Below, piece after piece: positions 1-8,567 of a stretch of 64,000 nt of DNA. Position numbers and translations under genes: made by a program. The notes under the pieces were generated by a model. That model worked only from the letters and a program-made list of their open reading frames with translations, ran no database searches and was not told the DNA's origin. The DNA comes from Amycolatopsis regifaucium (lineage in GTDB: Bacteria > Actinomycetota > Actinomycetes > Mycobacteriales > Pseudonocardiaceae): contig NZ_LQCI01000052.1 of assembly GCF_001613935.1 (NCBI RefSeq), positions 439,275 through 503,274 on the forward strand, in the 5' to 3' direction. Each line of letters starts with the position of its first letter. Position 1 is the stretch's first letter.

Positions 1-571
1 GGTCGAACGCGACCAGGTACCACCGGCGCCCGGTGTGCACCAGGCGCAGGGGCTCGATGGAGCGCTCGGTGACCTCGCCATTGTGGCTGCGGTATCCGAA
101 GCGGAGGCGCTGATGGTCGCGGCACGCGGACGCGATGACCGTGAGCGCCTCCGCGTCGATGACCGGGACGACGCCGCCGAGCGGGATCATCGCGGTGTTC
201 AGCGCGGTCACCCGATGCCGCAGCCGGGCGGGCAGCACCTGCTCCAGTTTCGCGAGCGCGCGCACCGAGGTCTCCTCGATCCCCGACACCGTCCCGTTCG
301 CGGCCGTCCGGAGGCCGACGGCGACCGCGACGGCCTCGTCGTCGTCCAGCAGCAGCGGCGGCAACGCGGCTCCCGCGCCGAGCCGGTAGCCGCCCGCGAC
401 GCCGGGAGTGGCGTGCACCGGGTAACCCAGTTCCCGCAGCCGCTCGACGTCGCGCCGGACCGTGCGGACGTCCACCCGCAGCCGGTCCGCCAGGTCCGCG
501 CCCGGCCAGTCGCGCCGTGCCTGCAGCAGGGAAAGCAGCCTCAGCAGCCGTGCCGACGTGGCCGTGGTCAT
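1..571 (-). CDS. WYL-domain (YafY-type) transcriptional regulator, 3' end cut by window edge
   Basis: The first 190 codons of a DeoR/YafY-like regulator are present. The N-terminus (about residues 1-55) is a winged helix-turn-helix with the typical LADRLRVDVRTVRRDVERL recognition region. A WYL effector domain follows, and the literal W-Y-L tripeptide (RRWYLVAF) lies at the window edge, where the gene runs out. The start is the ATG at 569-571. The gene is divergent from the deaminase at 657, leaving 85 bp for a shared promoter; a weak dyad GGAC-N7-GTCC sits at 613-627. Family members bind ligands through WYL and often repress the divergent neighbour; control of the deaminase is inference. Confidence 0.85.
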   Translation of the reverse strand, partial: MTTATSARLLRLLSLLQARRDWPGADLADRLRVDVRTVRRDVERLRELGYPVHATPGVAGGYRLGAGAALPPLLLDDDEAVAVAVGLRTAANGTVSGIEETSVRALAKLEQVLPARLRHRVTALNTAMIPLGGVVPVIDAEALTVIASACRDHQRLRFGYRSHNGEVTERSIEPLRLVHTGRRWYLVAFD

Positions 572-656
572 CGGTTCACTCGCTTCATGGGAGGGAGTCT
601 GGCAGACATTGAGGACAGAGCCAGTCCGCATTGGTCGCGGCCGATCAGGCCGTAAA

Positions 657-1121
657 GTGATCGAGGTGATCGATCCCGCGCACCTGCTGTCCGTCGCCCG
701 CGAAGAGGCCGAACTCGGCAAAGCCGAGGGCGGAGTCCCGATCGGTGCCGCGTTGTTCGACACCGACGGTGTCCTGCTCGGCCGCGGGCACAACCGCCGG
801 GTCCAGGACGGCGACCCGTCGATGCACGCCGAGACCTCCGCGTTCCGGAACGCGGGCAGGCGGCCGCACTACCGGGACACCGTCATGGTCACCACGCTCT
901 CCCCCTGCTGGTACTGCAGTGGGCTGGTACGCCAGTTCGGCATCGGTCGCGTGATCATCGGCGAAGCGGCCACGTTCGAGGGCGGGCACCGGTGGCTGGA
1001 GGAGAACGGCGTCGAGATCACCCTCCTCGACGATCCCGCGTGCACCGCGCTGATGACCGCATTCATCCGGGATCATCCGGAACTGTGGTTCGAGGACATC
1101 GGGGTTCCGGCCGAAGATTAA
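657..1121 (+). CDS. Zinc-dependent nucleobase deaminase, cytosine-deaminase-like
   Basis: A protein of 154 aa of the CDA/dCMP deaminase fold, close to the size of yeast cytosine deaminase (158 aa). The catalytic HAE motif occurs as PSMHAETSAF and the zinc ligands as SPCWYC (PCxxC), followed by the GLVRQFGIGRVIIGE region typical of the FCY1-like branch. It should hydrolytically deaminate cytosine or a related base in the cytoplasm; the exact substrate cannot be read from the sequence. Starts considered are GTG 657 and GTG 666, both without a clear ribosome-binding site. Its stop overlaps the stop of the convergent cyclase gene by three bases. Confidence 0.82.
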   Translation: MIEVIDPAHLLSVAREEAELGKAEGGVPIGAALFDTDGVLLGRGHNRRVQDGDPSMHAETSAFRNAGRRPHYRDTVMVTTLSPCWYCSGLVRQFGIGRVIIGEAATFEGGHRWLEENGVEITLLDDPACTALMTAFIRDHPELWFEDIGVPAED

Positions 1122-2404
1122 CCGAGCGGTTCCTCGGTCTCGAAGACCACGGTCCGGTTGCGGCCTGCCGCCTTCGCCGCGCGCAGGGCCTGATCCGCCG
1201 CGCCGACGAGCCGGGCGAGTGTTTCGCCGTCCGCGGGATGCGACGAGACGCCGATCGAAACGGTCACCCCGGCGAACAGCGGGTCACCCGGTGCGGTCCC
1301 ACCCAGTGAGACGGACGTCGACGCGATCCGCAGGCGGATTCGTTCGGCGATGGCATGCGCGTCGAACCGGCTGGTGCCGGGAAGCAGGACGACGAACTCC
1401 TCGCCGCCGAACCGGCCGACCAGATCGGCGGCGCGGACCTCCGCGCGCAACGAGTCCGCGACAGCGCGCAGAACGTCGTCGCCGACTTCCCTGCCGTGCT
1501 GGTCGTTGAGCCGCGCGAAGCTGTCCAGATCGAGCATGAGCAGCGAGAGATCGCCGCCACGGGTGCGAAGCAGCTCGAACTGGGTGCGGGCACCGTCCAA
1601 CCAGGACGACGCGGTGAGCAGGCCGGTGCCGGCATCCGTACCCGCGTGGCCACGCAAAGCGCGCATCGTCCCGGCCCGGTGAAGTACCACGAGGGCCCCG
1701 GCGAGGACCACGGTGACGAACGGCCAGTCCACCGCCGACCACGCGAGCAGCAGGCCGAACGCGACCATCGCCGCGTCGAAGGCGAACCCCGACGGTTCCG
1801 CCCCGAATTCGGCCGCCGGGGCGGCAAGGGCGGCGTCGACGGACAGGAACACCAGACCGGTCGCGAAAGCCAGCGCGAAGCCCTGGAAATCCCTTACCGC
1901 GTCGGCGAAGGGGGGCGCGCCGACCAGGATCGGCACCAGCGAAGCCGCGATCGCGGACAACATGGTGGCGGCCACCGCGAAGATCTGGCGATGCGGGAGC
2001 CCGCGCCGGATCCGCAGCCAGCGGTAACCGGCCGAGACGACGACGAGCACGGCGGCCAGCGCGGGTGGCAGCAGCAACGCGCCCGCGAAGATCCAGGCGG
2101 CGTCCAATCCGGCACCGAGCCGGGTGTCGGCGCGGGAGCGCTCGACGGGCCGCGCGAACTCCGAACTGAGGATCATTCCCGCGAGCAGAGCGGAAAACGG
2201 GAGCAGCGACGACACCGCGGGCGGCCGCAGCGCGAAAAGGTAGGTGGTGGCGGCCAAGGCGGCCACGTCGACGAGGAGCAGGTACCCGATCAGACCTCGT
2301 CTGGGTAGCTCCCACAGGCTCCAGGCCCCCAGCAGACGGCACGGCGCGGCGAGCCGGTCTCTTCGGCCGCGGCTTCCGGTCGCCATCAGGGAGTCCCCCA
2401 CCAT
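1118..2404 (-). CDS. Membrane diguanylate cyclase (GGEEF)
   Basis: A 428-aa protein: about seven hydrophobic segments between residues 38 and 245 form an N-terminal membrane sensor without a named domain, followed by one GGDEF domain. The active-site loop reads GGEEF at 333-337, the metal-binding LDLDSF at 291-296, and an RxxD inhibitory I-site (RAAD, 324-327) lies exactly five residues before it, so it looks like an active, product-inhibited c-di-GMP synthase. An internal Met at residue 7 is an alternative start. It is convergent with the deaminase and divergent from the chitinase. Confidence 0.88.
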   Translation of the reverse strand: MVGDSLMATGSRGRRDRLAAPCRLLGAWSLWELPRRGLIGYLLLVDVAALAATTYLFALRPPAVSSLLPFSALLAGMILSSEFARPVERSRADTRLGAGLDAAWIFAGALLLPPALAAVLVVVSAGYRWLRIRRGLPHRQIFAVAATMLSAIAASLVPILVGAPPFADAVRDFQGFALAFATGLVFLSVDAALAAPAAEFGAEPSGFAFDAAMVAFGLLLAWSAVDWPFVTVVLAGALVVLHRAGTMRALRGHAGTDAGTGLLTASSWLDGARTQFELLRTRGGDLSLLMLDLDSFARLNDQHGREVGDDVLRAVADSLRAEVRAADLVGRFGGEEFVVLLPGTSRFDAHAIAERIRLRIASTSVSLGGTAPGDPLFAGVTVSIGVSSHPADGETLARLVGAADQALRAAKAAGRNRTVVFETEEPLG

Positions 2405-2504
2405 TTCGGCAAACTAGCCGGTAATCGCGGTGCTGTCGATCCGCTTTCCGGGTCAAGACCCCCTACTAAGGTCGGTCGTTTCCGCCGGGAATCCCGGTGA
2501 ATTC

Positions 2505-2530
2505 TTGACAGTCCTCAATGGTCTAGTCCA
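2505..2530 (+). promoter_or_regulatory. Chitinase promoter with DasR-like operator
   Basis: A consensus -35 hexamer TTGACA (2505-2510) is followed by AATGGTCTAGTCCACC. Its core TGGTCTAGTCCA (2519-2530) differs by one base from the TGGTCTAGACCA operator bound by the GntR regulator DasR, which represses chitinase and N-acetylglucosamine genes in Streptomyces. The site lies where the -10 region is expected, so binding would block initiation. The role is inferred from motif similarity and from the chitinase 103 bp downstream. Confidence 0.6.
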
Positions 2531-2632
2531 CCGTGAGTGAGCACACAGTGACCTCCCGGTTGATACGCCGCGTCAAGACGGAGGTGCTCCACACCTGCGC
2601 GCCTCGTCGCGCGCGTACCAGTTGGAGGACCT

Positions 2633-3583
2633 ATGAAATCCCTACGACGCTGGGCAACACTGGCCACCACCGTCGGCGCCGCTCTCGCCACGGCCGTCGG
2701 CCTCGCCCCCGTCGCCTCGGCGGCCTCGGATGCGGTGCTCGCCTCCCCGTATCTGTACCAGTGGTCGGGACAGACGGACCCGATCGCCGCGATGAACGCC
2801 ACCGGGGTCAAGGCCTTCACCCTCGCGTTCATCCTCTCCGACGGCGGCTGCAACCCGAAGTGGGACGGCAGCCGTTCGCTCACCGGCTCCGACGCCACGA
2901 TGATCAACAACATCCGGGCCAAGGGCGGCGACGTCATCCCGTCGTTCGGCGGCTGGTCCGGGACGAAGCTCGGCCCGAAGTGCGGCACACCCGCGGCACT
3001 CGCCGGCGCGTACCAAAAGGTGATCGACGCCTACAAACTCAAGGCGATCGACCTCGACATCGAGAACACCGACGAATTCGAGAACTACACCGTCCAGGAC
3101 CGGATCCTGAACGCCGTCAAGATCACGAAGCAGAAGAACCCCGGCCTGCGCGTGGTCATCACCATCCCGACCGAGGTCGGCGGCCCCAACGCGCACGGGA
3201 AGCGGCTGATCAACCAGTCGAAGACGCTCGGCGCGGGCGTCGACGCGTGGTCGGTCATGCCGTTCGACTTCTCCAGCGGCGGTGACATGGCGGGCAAGAC
3301 CCGCAGTGCCGTGGACGGGCTGAAGAACGTCGTGAAGGCCACCTTCGGCCTGAGCGACGACGCGGCCTACCGGCGCAGCGGGCTCTCGTCGATGAACGGG
3401 AAGACCGACGTGGCAGGCGAGACCGTCAGCGTCGCCGACTTCCGCGCGATCCGCGACTACGCGGCGAGCAAACATCTCGCCCGCCTGTCGTTCTGGGCGG
3501 TGAACCGCGACTGCAACAACTGCGCGGGCATCGCACAGGGCAAGTACGACTACACCAAGATCGTGGCGGGTTACACCGGCTGA
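2633..3583 (+). CDS. Secreted GH18 chitinase
   Basis: A 316-aa single-domain glycoside hydrolase family 18 enzyme. Residues 1-30 form a Sec signal peptide (MKSLRR, hydrophobic core, cleavage after PVASA/ASA). The mature part starts with the SPYLYQW strand, shows SFGGWSG, and carries the catalytic DxDxE as D140-L-D142-I-E144, so the acid glutamate is present; MPFDF is the substrate-contacting strand. It should hydrolyse beta-1,4 GlcNAc bonds outside the cell. No chitin-binding or fibronectin module is attached, unlike many Streptomyces chitinases. The ATG at 2633 has a strong GGAGG seven bases upstream. The gene is monocistronic and ends at a hairpin. Confidence 0.9.
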   Translation: MKSLRRWATLATTVGAALATAVGLAPVASAASDAVLASPYLYQWSGQTDPIAAMNATGVKAFTLAFILSDGGCNPKWDGSRSLTGSDATMINNIRAKGGDVIPSFGGWSGTKLGPKCGTPAALAGAYQKVIDAYKLKAIDLDIENTDEFENYTVQDRILNAVKITKQKNPGLRVVITIPTEVGGPNAHGKRLINQSKTLGAGVDAWSVMPFDFSSGGDMAGKTRSAVDGLKNVVKATFGLSDDAAYRRSGLSSMNGKTDVAGETVSVADFRAIRDYAASKHLARLSFWAVNRDCNNCAGIAQGKYDYTKIVAGYTG

Positions 3584-3608
3584 CTTCCGTTCCCCACCGG
3601 TGGTCAGT

Positions 3609-3646
3609 GAAGGGCCGTCCAGGACTTCGTTCCTGGGCGGCCCTTC
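3609..3646 (+). terminator. Hairpin terminator after chitinase gene
   Basis: A 16-bp inverted repeat with one mismatch (GAAGGGCCGTCCAGGA and its complement) around a CTTCGT loop starts 25 bp after the chitinase stop. There is no T-tract, as is common in high-GC actinobacteria. Confidence 0.7.
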
Positions 3647-3723
3647 GGTCCGCCTAGGACCGCGTCGATCGTGCCCTAGGTGTCCACAGGGGACATTCGG
3701 TAGCCAAGTGCCCGCTGTGGTAC

Positions 3724-4080
3724 ATGATGGCCTCCTTCCCTACCTTGAGAGTCAATGCCAGGAACTTAAGCCAGCAGGACGGGTGCGATTCAGCCGTATT
3801 CGCACTGCTCAGGCGGTCTTTGGAAAGGCTGCAGCCGGATTCGGCGTGGAACGTTTCAGGGAACGGCCCGGATCTAGCGTCGGCTCGGCCGAAGGGATGC
3901 CATGAAGGCCTCCTTCCCTACTCTCAGAGTAGGGAAGGAGGCCTTCGCCACCTCAAGAATACGGACCAACCGGACATTTACCCCGGACTACGTCCTTTAT
4001 GGACAGTTCGAGGATCTCTAGTGCCGCAGCTTAAGTTTCTGGCATTGACCTTGAGAGTAGGGAAGGAGGCCTTCACGGAC
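3724..4080. repeat. Long composite palindromic repeat, copy 1
   Basis: An element of about 357 bp. Its ends are inverted repeats of about 45 bp: GGCCTCCTTCCCTACCTT at the left and its near-complement at the right, each continuing to a CTTAAG. A complete hairpin of the same GAAGGCCTCCTTCCCTA family sits in the middle (3902-3947). Between the hairpin parts lie two unique arms of about 130 and 80 bp without a convincing coding frame. A second copy in inverted orientation lies at 26988-27349. The left end is slightly decayed compared with copy 2. No target duplication is evident. Confidence 0.85.
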
Positions 4081-4106
4081 ACGAGCAACCGTGACAGGGC
4101 AGTCTG

Positions 4107-5675
4107 TCAGCGAACGCAGTCCGGCGCGGTGTTCAGCGGGCGTCCCCGCGACCACACGAGGTCCACCGGATGCACCGAACCGTCCGGCGCGATGGACAGG
4201 ATCGGCAGCGCCTTGTCGAGCTGGTTCCCCGTCGTCTGGTCGAAGGCGACGAACCCGGTGGCGCCGGGCACCGGCGAGTTGCAGTCGATGCTGCGCAGGA
4301 CGTCCGGCACCGAAACGGGATCCGACGACACGTTCTGCACCGCCGCCTCGACCGCCGCGGCGACCGCGTCGTGTTCGATCATCGCGGCGCCGTCCCACAG
4401 TTCCTCCTTGGGGAAACCGTGGGTGCCGGTGAATTCGGCGATGAAGTTGTCGTAGTTCTTCTTGTACGTCGGATACGCCGGATCGGCGGTGAACATGTCC
4501 CACTGGTCGGGATAGGCCAGCGCGGTGTAGCGGAGCCGGACGGCGATGTCCTTGTCCAGCGGCAAGGAATTCCCGGCGAGCGTGCTCGCGTCGTCCCCGG
4601 TCATCACGGTCACCGAGTCGAGCCCTTCGCAGGCGCCGTCCCCCGCCAGCGCCGCGACGAGTGCGCCCAGGTCGAGTCCGCGCCCGGCGAAGTAGATCAG
4701 ATCGGGTTTGGCACCGCAGATGTCGTTGTGCCATCTGCTGAACAGCCCCCGCAGGTTGGCCTCGCGCGACTTGTCGGTGAGCGGTTTGACTTCGTACGTC
4801 TTGGTGAAGACGACCGGAACCTTCGACGTGCTCTTGAAGGCCTCGGCGAGCGTGGTCGCGTAGGTGTCCTCTTTGCCGACTCCCTGGATCATCATCACGC
4901 GGCGGAATCCGTGCGCCGCGATGTACCCGGCGGCGGCGCGCGCCTCGTCGGTGTTGGTCGGGCCCACGCGGAAGAAGTTGTCGATCCGCGCGCCCTTGGG
5001 GTCGGTGTTCATGTTGTCCGCGGTGACCGTGGCGCCGATGGACGCGATGCCGTGTTTGGACAACTCGGCGACCAGGGCCCGGCTGTTCTCCGAACTGGTG
5101 CCGATGTCGGTGACCGCCACGATCCGCTGGGCGGCGGCCGCGGCGATGATCTCGTCGGCGACGACGCGCCAGTGGTCGGCGTTGCTCCCGTAGTTGGCCA
5201 GCAGGAGCCTGATCCCCGGCGGTCCGTTCTTCGGCCAGGCGGCGGTGATCGCGCCCTGGATCTCCCGCCGGACGAACGGGAACGGCTGGCTGTCGACGTT
5301 CGGATCCGGGGCGAGGTTCTCCAGCACCACGATGGTCTTGAAGCTCTCGCCCGCCGCGTCGTTGCGGGCCTTGATGAGTTTTTCCAGCGGGTCGAGCGGA
5401 TCATCCTCCCGCACCGGCCCGGAATCGAGGTTCAGTCCGACGCAGACGTACGACGAGCCGACCGACGCCTCGTCCGCGTCCACCGCGCTCAGCCCGGCGC
5501 CACAGGACTCCCACGGCTTGAGCCCCACCAGCACGGCGCCCACCAGTACGACCACGACCGCGATCAGCAGCGCGCGATGACGGTGCGCCCAGCCGCGGGG
5601 CCGCACCGGCGGGCCCGTCGCCGCGCGTTCACGGGCACGGGACATACGGGTTCTCAACGCGTCGAGCCAGGACAT
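4107..5675 (-). CDS. Membrane-anchored periplasmic-binding-protein (type 1) receptor
   Basis: A 522-aa protein with a short cytoplasmic head rich in Arg (residues 1-34), one transmembrane helix (about 35-52) and a large extracytoplasmic domain. That domain has the pattern of branched-chain-amino-acid type substrate-binding proteins: two Rossmann-like lobes, segments such as VAVTDIGTSSENSRALVAELSKHGI, and DLIYFAGRG. No ABC permease or ATPase for transport lies nearby. Instead the gene follows a P-loop NTPase gene by 19 bp, so both are probably one operon and the protein probably senses a ligand and signals to the NTPase. The ligand is unknown. Confidence 0.72.
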   Translation of the reverse strand: MSWLDALRTRMSRARERAATGPPVRPRGWAHRHRALLIAVVVVLVGAVLVGLKPWESCGAGLSAVDADEASVGSSYVCVGLNLDSGPVREDDPLDPLEKLIKARNDAAGESFKTIVVLENLAPDPNVDSQPFPFVRREIQGAITAAWPKNGPPGIRLLLANYGSNADHWRVVADEIIAAAAAQRIVAVTDIGTSSENSRALVAELSKHGIASIGATVTADNMNTDPKGARIDNFFRVGPTNTDEARAAAGYIAAHGFRRVMMIQGVGKEDTYATTLAEAFKSTSKVPVVFTKTYEVKPLTDKSREANLRGLFSRWHNDICGAKPDLIYFAGRGLDLGALVAALAGDGACEGLDSVTVMTGDDASTLAGNSLPLDKDIAVRLRYTALAYPDQWDMFTADPAYPTYKKNYDNFIAEFTGTHGFPKEELWDGAAMIEHDAVAAAVEAAVQNVSSDPVSVPDVLRSIDCNSPVPGATGFVAFDQTTGNQLDKALPILSIAPDGSVHPVDLVWSRGRPLNTAPDCVR

Positions 5676-5694
5676 GACGAGGCTCCGTTCGGGT

Positions 5695-7725
5695 TCAGGG
5701 GAATTCGCCGCGACGGGCGAGGTCTTTGGCCGACACGAGCGCGCCGACGTCGGGGCGATGCGAAGTGGTGGCCAGCGCGGCGAAGGCGTTCGCGATCACC
5801 TGGTGCTGGTTCTGCCCGGGAACCGCGAACGGGTTGGCGGCCAGCCTGCCCGCCGCGATGAGCCGGGCGACGTTGTTGCGGATCTCGGACCGATCGGTGG
5901 GATGACCTTCGGCGTCGAGGTTGACCAGTTCGTCGTACAGCTCCGCGTGCGGCCGCTCGGGCGGCAGATCGTCCGGCGCGTTCAAGACCAGCTCGAGTTT
6001 CGCGACCCACTCCGCGTGCGGGATCCGGTTGAACTCGCGCTCGAAGAAGGTGACCACTTCGCTGATGTCACCCAGCGCGAGGTTGCAGTAGGCCAGGCGC
6101 ACCGGATCCTGCGCGGTGTCCGGATCGTCGCGCAGCGCCTTGAACTGCCCGGTGTAGCTCGGCCCGGCGCCGTCACCGCGCCGGGCCAGCGCGGACACCA
6201 GGTTCGCGGCGATCCACGGATGCAGTGCCGCCTGGTCGTCGGTCGTTCCGGCCGAGTTCTTCGCCGTCACCCACAGCGCGGTCCGCAGTTCGGTCAGGAT
6301 CCGCCCGACATGCGGCTGGTCGATCCGGCTCTGCGCGGCGTCCGGGATCAGCCAGGGCGCGGTCGCGAACGGGGCCGCGGTCACGAAGTCGTCGATGTGG
6401 ACGTCGTCGAGATGTTCGGTCAAACCCAGCTCGGTCAGCCTGCGATAACACGGGTCCTGCTCACCGCGTGGGTCGGTGGTGAGCACGTCACGATCGCCTT
6501 CCCGCACGTCGCTCGCCCGCAATTGCGCGGCGAGCTGCTCGACCGCCGACGGCAGTCCACCGGTCGCCCGGTGCGCGAGCCCCACCTTCGGGGTCCGCGC
6601 GCCGGAATCGAGGACGCGCGCGATCAACCCGATCGGCTGAGGCGCGAGCCGGACCGGGTAATAGGGCGATTCGAGTACACCAGGCCTCGGGTTCGCCCAG
6701 TCGTCGTATGAGGCTTCCTCGCAGTCCGCCACCGGCCGGACGGTGCGCGGCGCGCCGGCCGCGGGTTTCCACGGCGCCAGCCAGGCGGTGCCCCAGGCGT
6801 CATGCCATCGCCCGCTGGTGGCGATGATCAGCAGCGCGTCATGCGCCTCGCGGTCGTTCGGATGCTGGACGGCGAAGCGTTCCCGTGCCGCGATCAGGTC
6901 GGCGAGGAACTCGGTCCCGCCGGCGTGGTCGACGTCGTCGAGCGCGATCACCCAGTTGTGCCAGTGCCTGCGCCGTGGCGAGATGTCGCAGGCGCACGGG
7001 CTCTTTTCCTCCGGTTTGGCCAGCCTCGGATGGTTCTCCCGGACGTCACCGAGGAAGGCCGCCATCAGCCATTCGGTGACCGCCTTCGCGTCACGGGCAC
7101 TGCCGTGGGCGAGCCGGTTGAGTTCGAGTAGCGCGTCGAACGGCGTCCTGCCCTCGGCGTTCGGGAAATCGGCCAGTGACCGCAGAGCCTTGCCGAGCCT
7201 CGGCCGGATGTTGCGGACCAGATGCGGGAACGTCTGGCGGAAGACCGCCGCGTACGACGGTTCGACGAGACCGGTCGCCTTCGCGGTCTCGGTCAGCGTG
7301 TCGAGCAGCGTGTCCATCGACGGCGTCCAGCGGATCCCGTGGAAGCTGTTGATCAACGCCTTCAGCTGACTCAGGTCTTCGTCACGATTCCGGCCGGATA
7401 GTTCTGCCTGAACTGCGATCAGCGCAATGGTGAAACGAACGAACTGCGGTTTCGGGCGATTTCGCCATTTACTCGACAACGAGTAGGCCAGTTTTGTGAG
7501 CACGTCGATCGTGCTCGCCCGGTCGCCGTGCCCGAAATCGAACCCGGCGTGCACGACACCCCAGCCCAGGTCCCGGCGGATCGCCTCCAGCGCCGTGGTC
7601 TTTCCCGAACCGACCGGCCCGAGCAGCACCGCCACCGGCTGCGGGCGCGAAGGGTTCCCCGTCTCGCGGTTGATCAGCATTCTCCGGGCGAGCAGCACCG
7701 CGGGAGAATGTCGGCCCACACTCAT
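5695..7725 (-). CDS. P-loop NTPase (AAA/KAP/STAND-like) of unknown function
   Basis: A 676-aa cytoplasmic NTPase. Walker A is GPVGSGKTT at 36-44, Walker B VIALDDVDHAG at 259-269, and a sensor-like LLIIATSGRW follows near 299-307. The C-terminal 350 residues are helical and lack a recognised domain. A CxC (SPCACD) lies just before Walker B. The start ATG at 7723-7725 is preceded by AGGAAAA. It is followed after 19 bp by the gene for a membrane-anchored binding-protein receptor. The pairing suggests ligand-dependent signalling to an ATP-driven switch; the output is not visible. Confidence 0.68.
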   Translation of the reverse strand: MSVGRHSPAVLLARRMLINRETGNPSRPQPVAVLLGPVGSGKTTALEAIRRDLGWGVVHAGFDFGHGDRASTIDVLTKLAYSLSSKWRNRPKPQFVRFTIALIAVQAELSGRNRDEDLSQLKALINSFHGIRWTPSMDTLLDTLTETAKATGLVEPSYAAVFRQTFPHLVRNIRPRLGKALRSLADFPNAEGRTPFDALLELNRLAHGSARDAKAVTEWLMAAFLGDVRENHPRLAKPEEKSPCACDISPRRRHWHNWVIALDDVDHAGGTEFLADLIAARERFAVQHPNDREAHDALLIIATSGRWHDAWGTAWLAPWKPAAGAPRTVRPVADCEEASYDDWANPRPGVLESPYYPVRLAPQPIGLIARVLDSGARTPKVGLAHRATGGLPSAVEQLAAQLRASDVREGDRDVLTTDPRGEQDPCYRRLTELGLTEHLDDVHIDDFVTAAPFATAPWLIPDAAQSRIDQPHVGRILTELRTALWVTAKNSAGTTDDQAALHPWIAANLVSALARRGDGAGPSYTGQFKALRDDPDTAQDPVRLAYCNLALGDISEVVTFFEREFNRIPHAEWVAKLELVLNAPDDLPPERPHAELYDELVNLDAEGHPTDRSEIRNNVARLIAAGRLAANPFAVPGQNQHQVIANAFAALATTSHRPDVGALVSAKDLARRGEFP

Positions 7726-7901
7726 TTTTCCTGTTCAGCCCCTAGCAGTGATCCGGAAGGGAAAGAGAGTGCGGACCATCGTAGGTACTGGGCCGGGGCC
7801 GGAACACCGGAAAAGTCAGAGCAGACACGAAAGGACGAAATCCGGCAGGAATCGTAATTCTTGATCGACGGTCAGCGATAACGCCGATCACCCGGATGGC
7901 G

Positions 7902-8444
7902 CTACCCGCCCCATTGCGGGAGACGGCCGCCGGGATATCCACCGCGATGGCCGTCGCCGTAGTACCAGTCGTAGTAGTCCCAATAATCCTGCTGGCGCTG
8001 CTCGGCGCGGGGATCCCGCTGTTGCTCGGGAGGCGCGACGGGCGTCGGCGTGGGAGACGGCGTCTCCGAACCGTGCATCGACGCTGTCAGCGGCGGCGGA
8101 GGCGCGACACGGCCGCCCGATGGGCCGGACGGGACAGGCGAAGGCACCGCGTCGCCGGGGGCCTCGACCGCCTGCGGGGCGATGGTCAGCGACGGCGGCG
8201 GGATCGGCATCCCCGGGATGACCTCGGCGGAGTCGGCCGGAACGAGCAGCACGGCCAGCAGGCCGCCGACGAAGAGACCGCCCGCGGAAAGCGCGGAGAT
8301 CCACCGGAGCTTCCCGCTGCCCACGGCTTCCGGAGCCCGGTGCTTCGGCCCGCGCGGCCCCCGGCGACGGGGTGCCGCGCCGGCTTCCCGCATCAATTCG
8401 CTCAGGGCGTCCCCACCGTCGACGCGGCGAGCCGTGCGTGCCAT
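7902..8444 (-). CDS. Proline-rich single-pass membrane protein of unknown function
   Basis: About 180 aa. A basic cytoplasmic N-terminus (ARTARRVDGGDALSELMREAG) is followed by one transmembrane helix (WISALSAGGLFVGGLLAVLL) and a long Pro/Ser/Thr-rich extracytoplasmic stretch ending in a Tyr/Trp/Asp/Gly-rich tail (DYWDYYDWYYGDG). No known domain was recognised. The ATG at 8442-8444 has GGAG at proper spacing and is preferred over upstream ATG 8450 and the longer frame from 8489. The Pro-rich part could span the cell wall; the aromatic tail is unusual. Confidence 0.6.
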   Translation of the reverse strand: MARTARRVDGGDALSELMREAGAAPRRRGPRGPKHRAPEAVGSGKLRWISALSAGGLFVGGLLAVLLVPADSAEVIPGMPIPPPSLTIAPQAVEAPGDAVPSPVPSGPSGGRVAPPPPLTASMHGSETPSPTPTPVAPPEQQRDPRAEQRQQDYWDYYDWYYGDGHRGGYPGGRLPQWGG

Positions 8445-8567
8445 CGGCATCTCCAAACCCCGGTCCGTCGCGTAGCGCGACGGCCTCATCCCGGGGTGGA
8501 TCCTAGGAACACGGCGGCCGGTTGTAAACGGTGTCGTCCATAGCGGACAGACGATCCGGCCGAGCGG

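Noticed and set aside
3600..3905. Short plus-strand frames inside the long repeat (for example 3600-3905 and 3724-4455)
   Set aside because: They run through hairpins and into the antisense of the receptor gene and are not preserved in copy 2, which carries indels.
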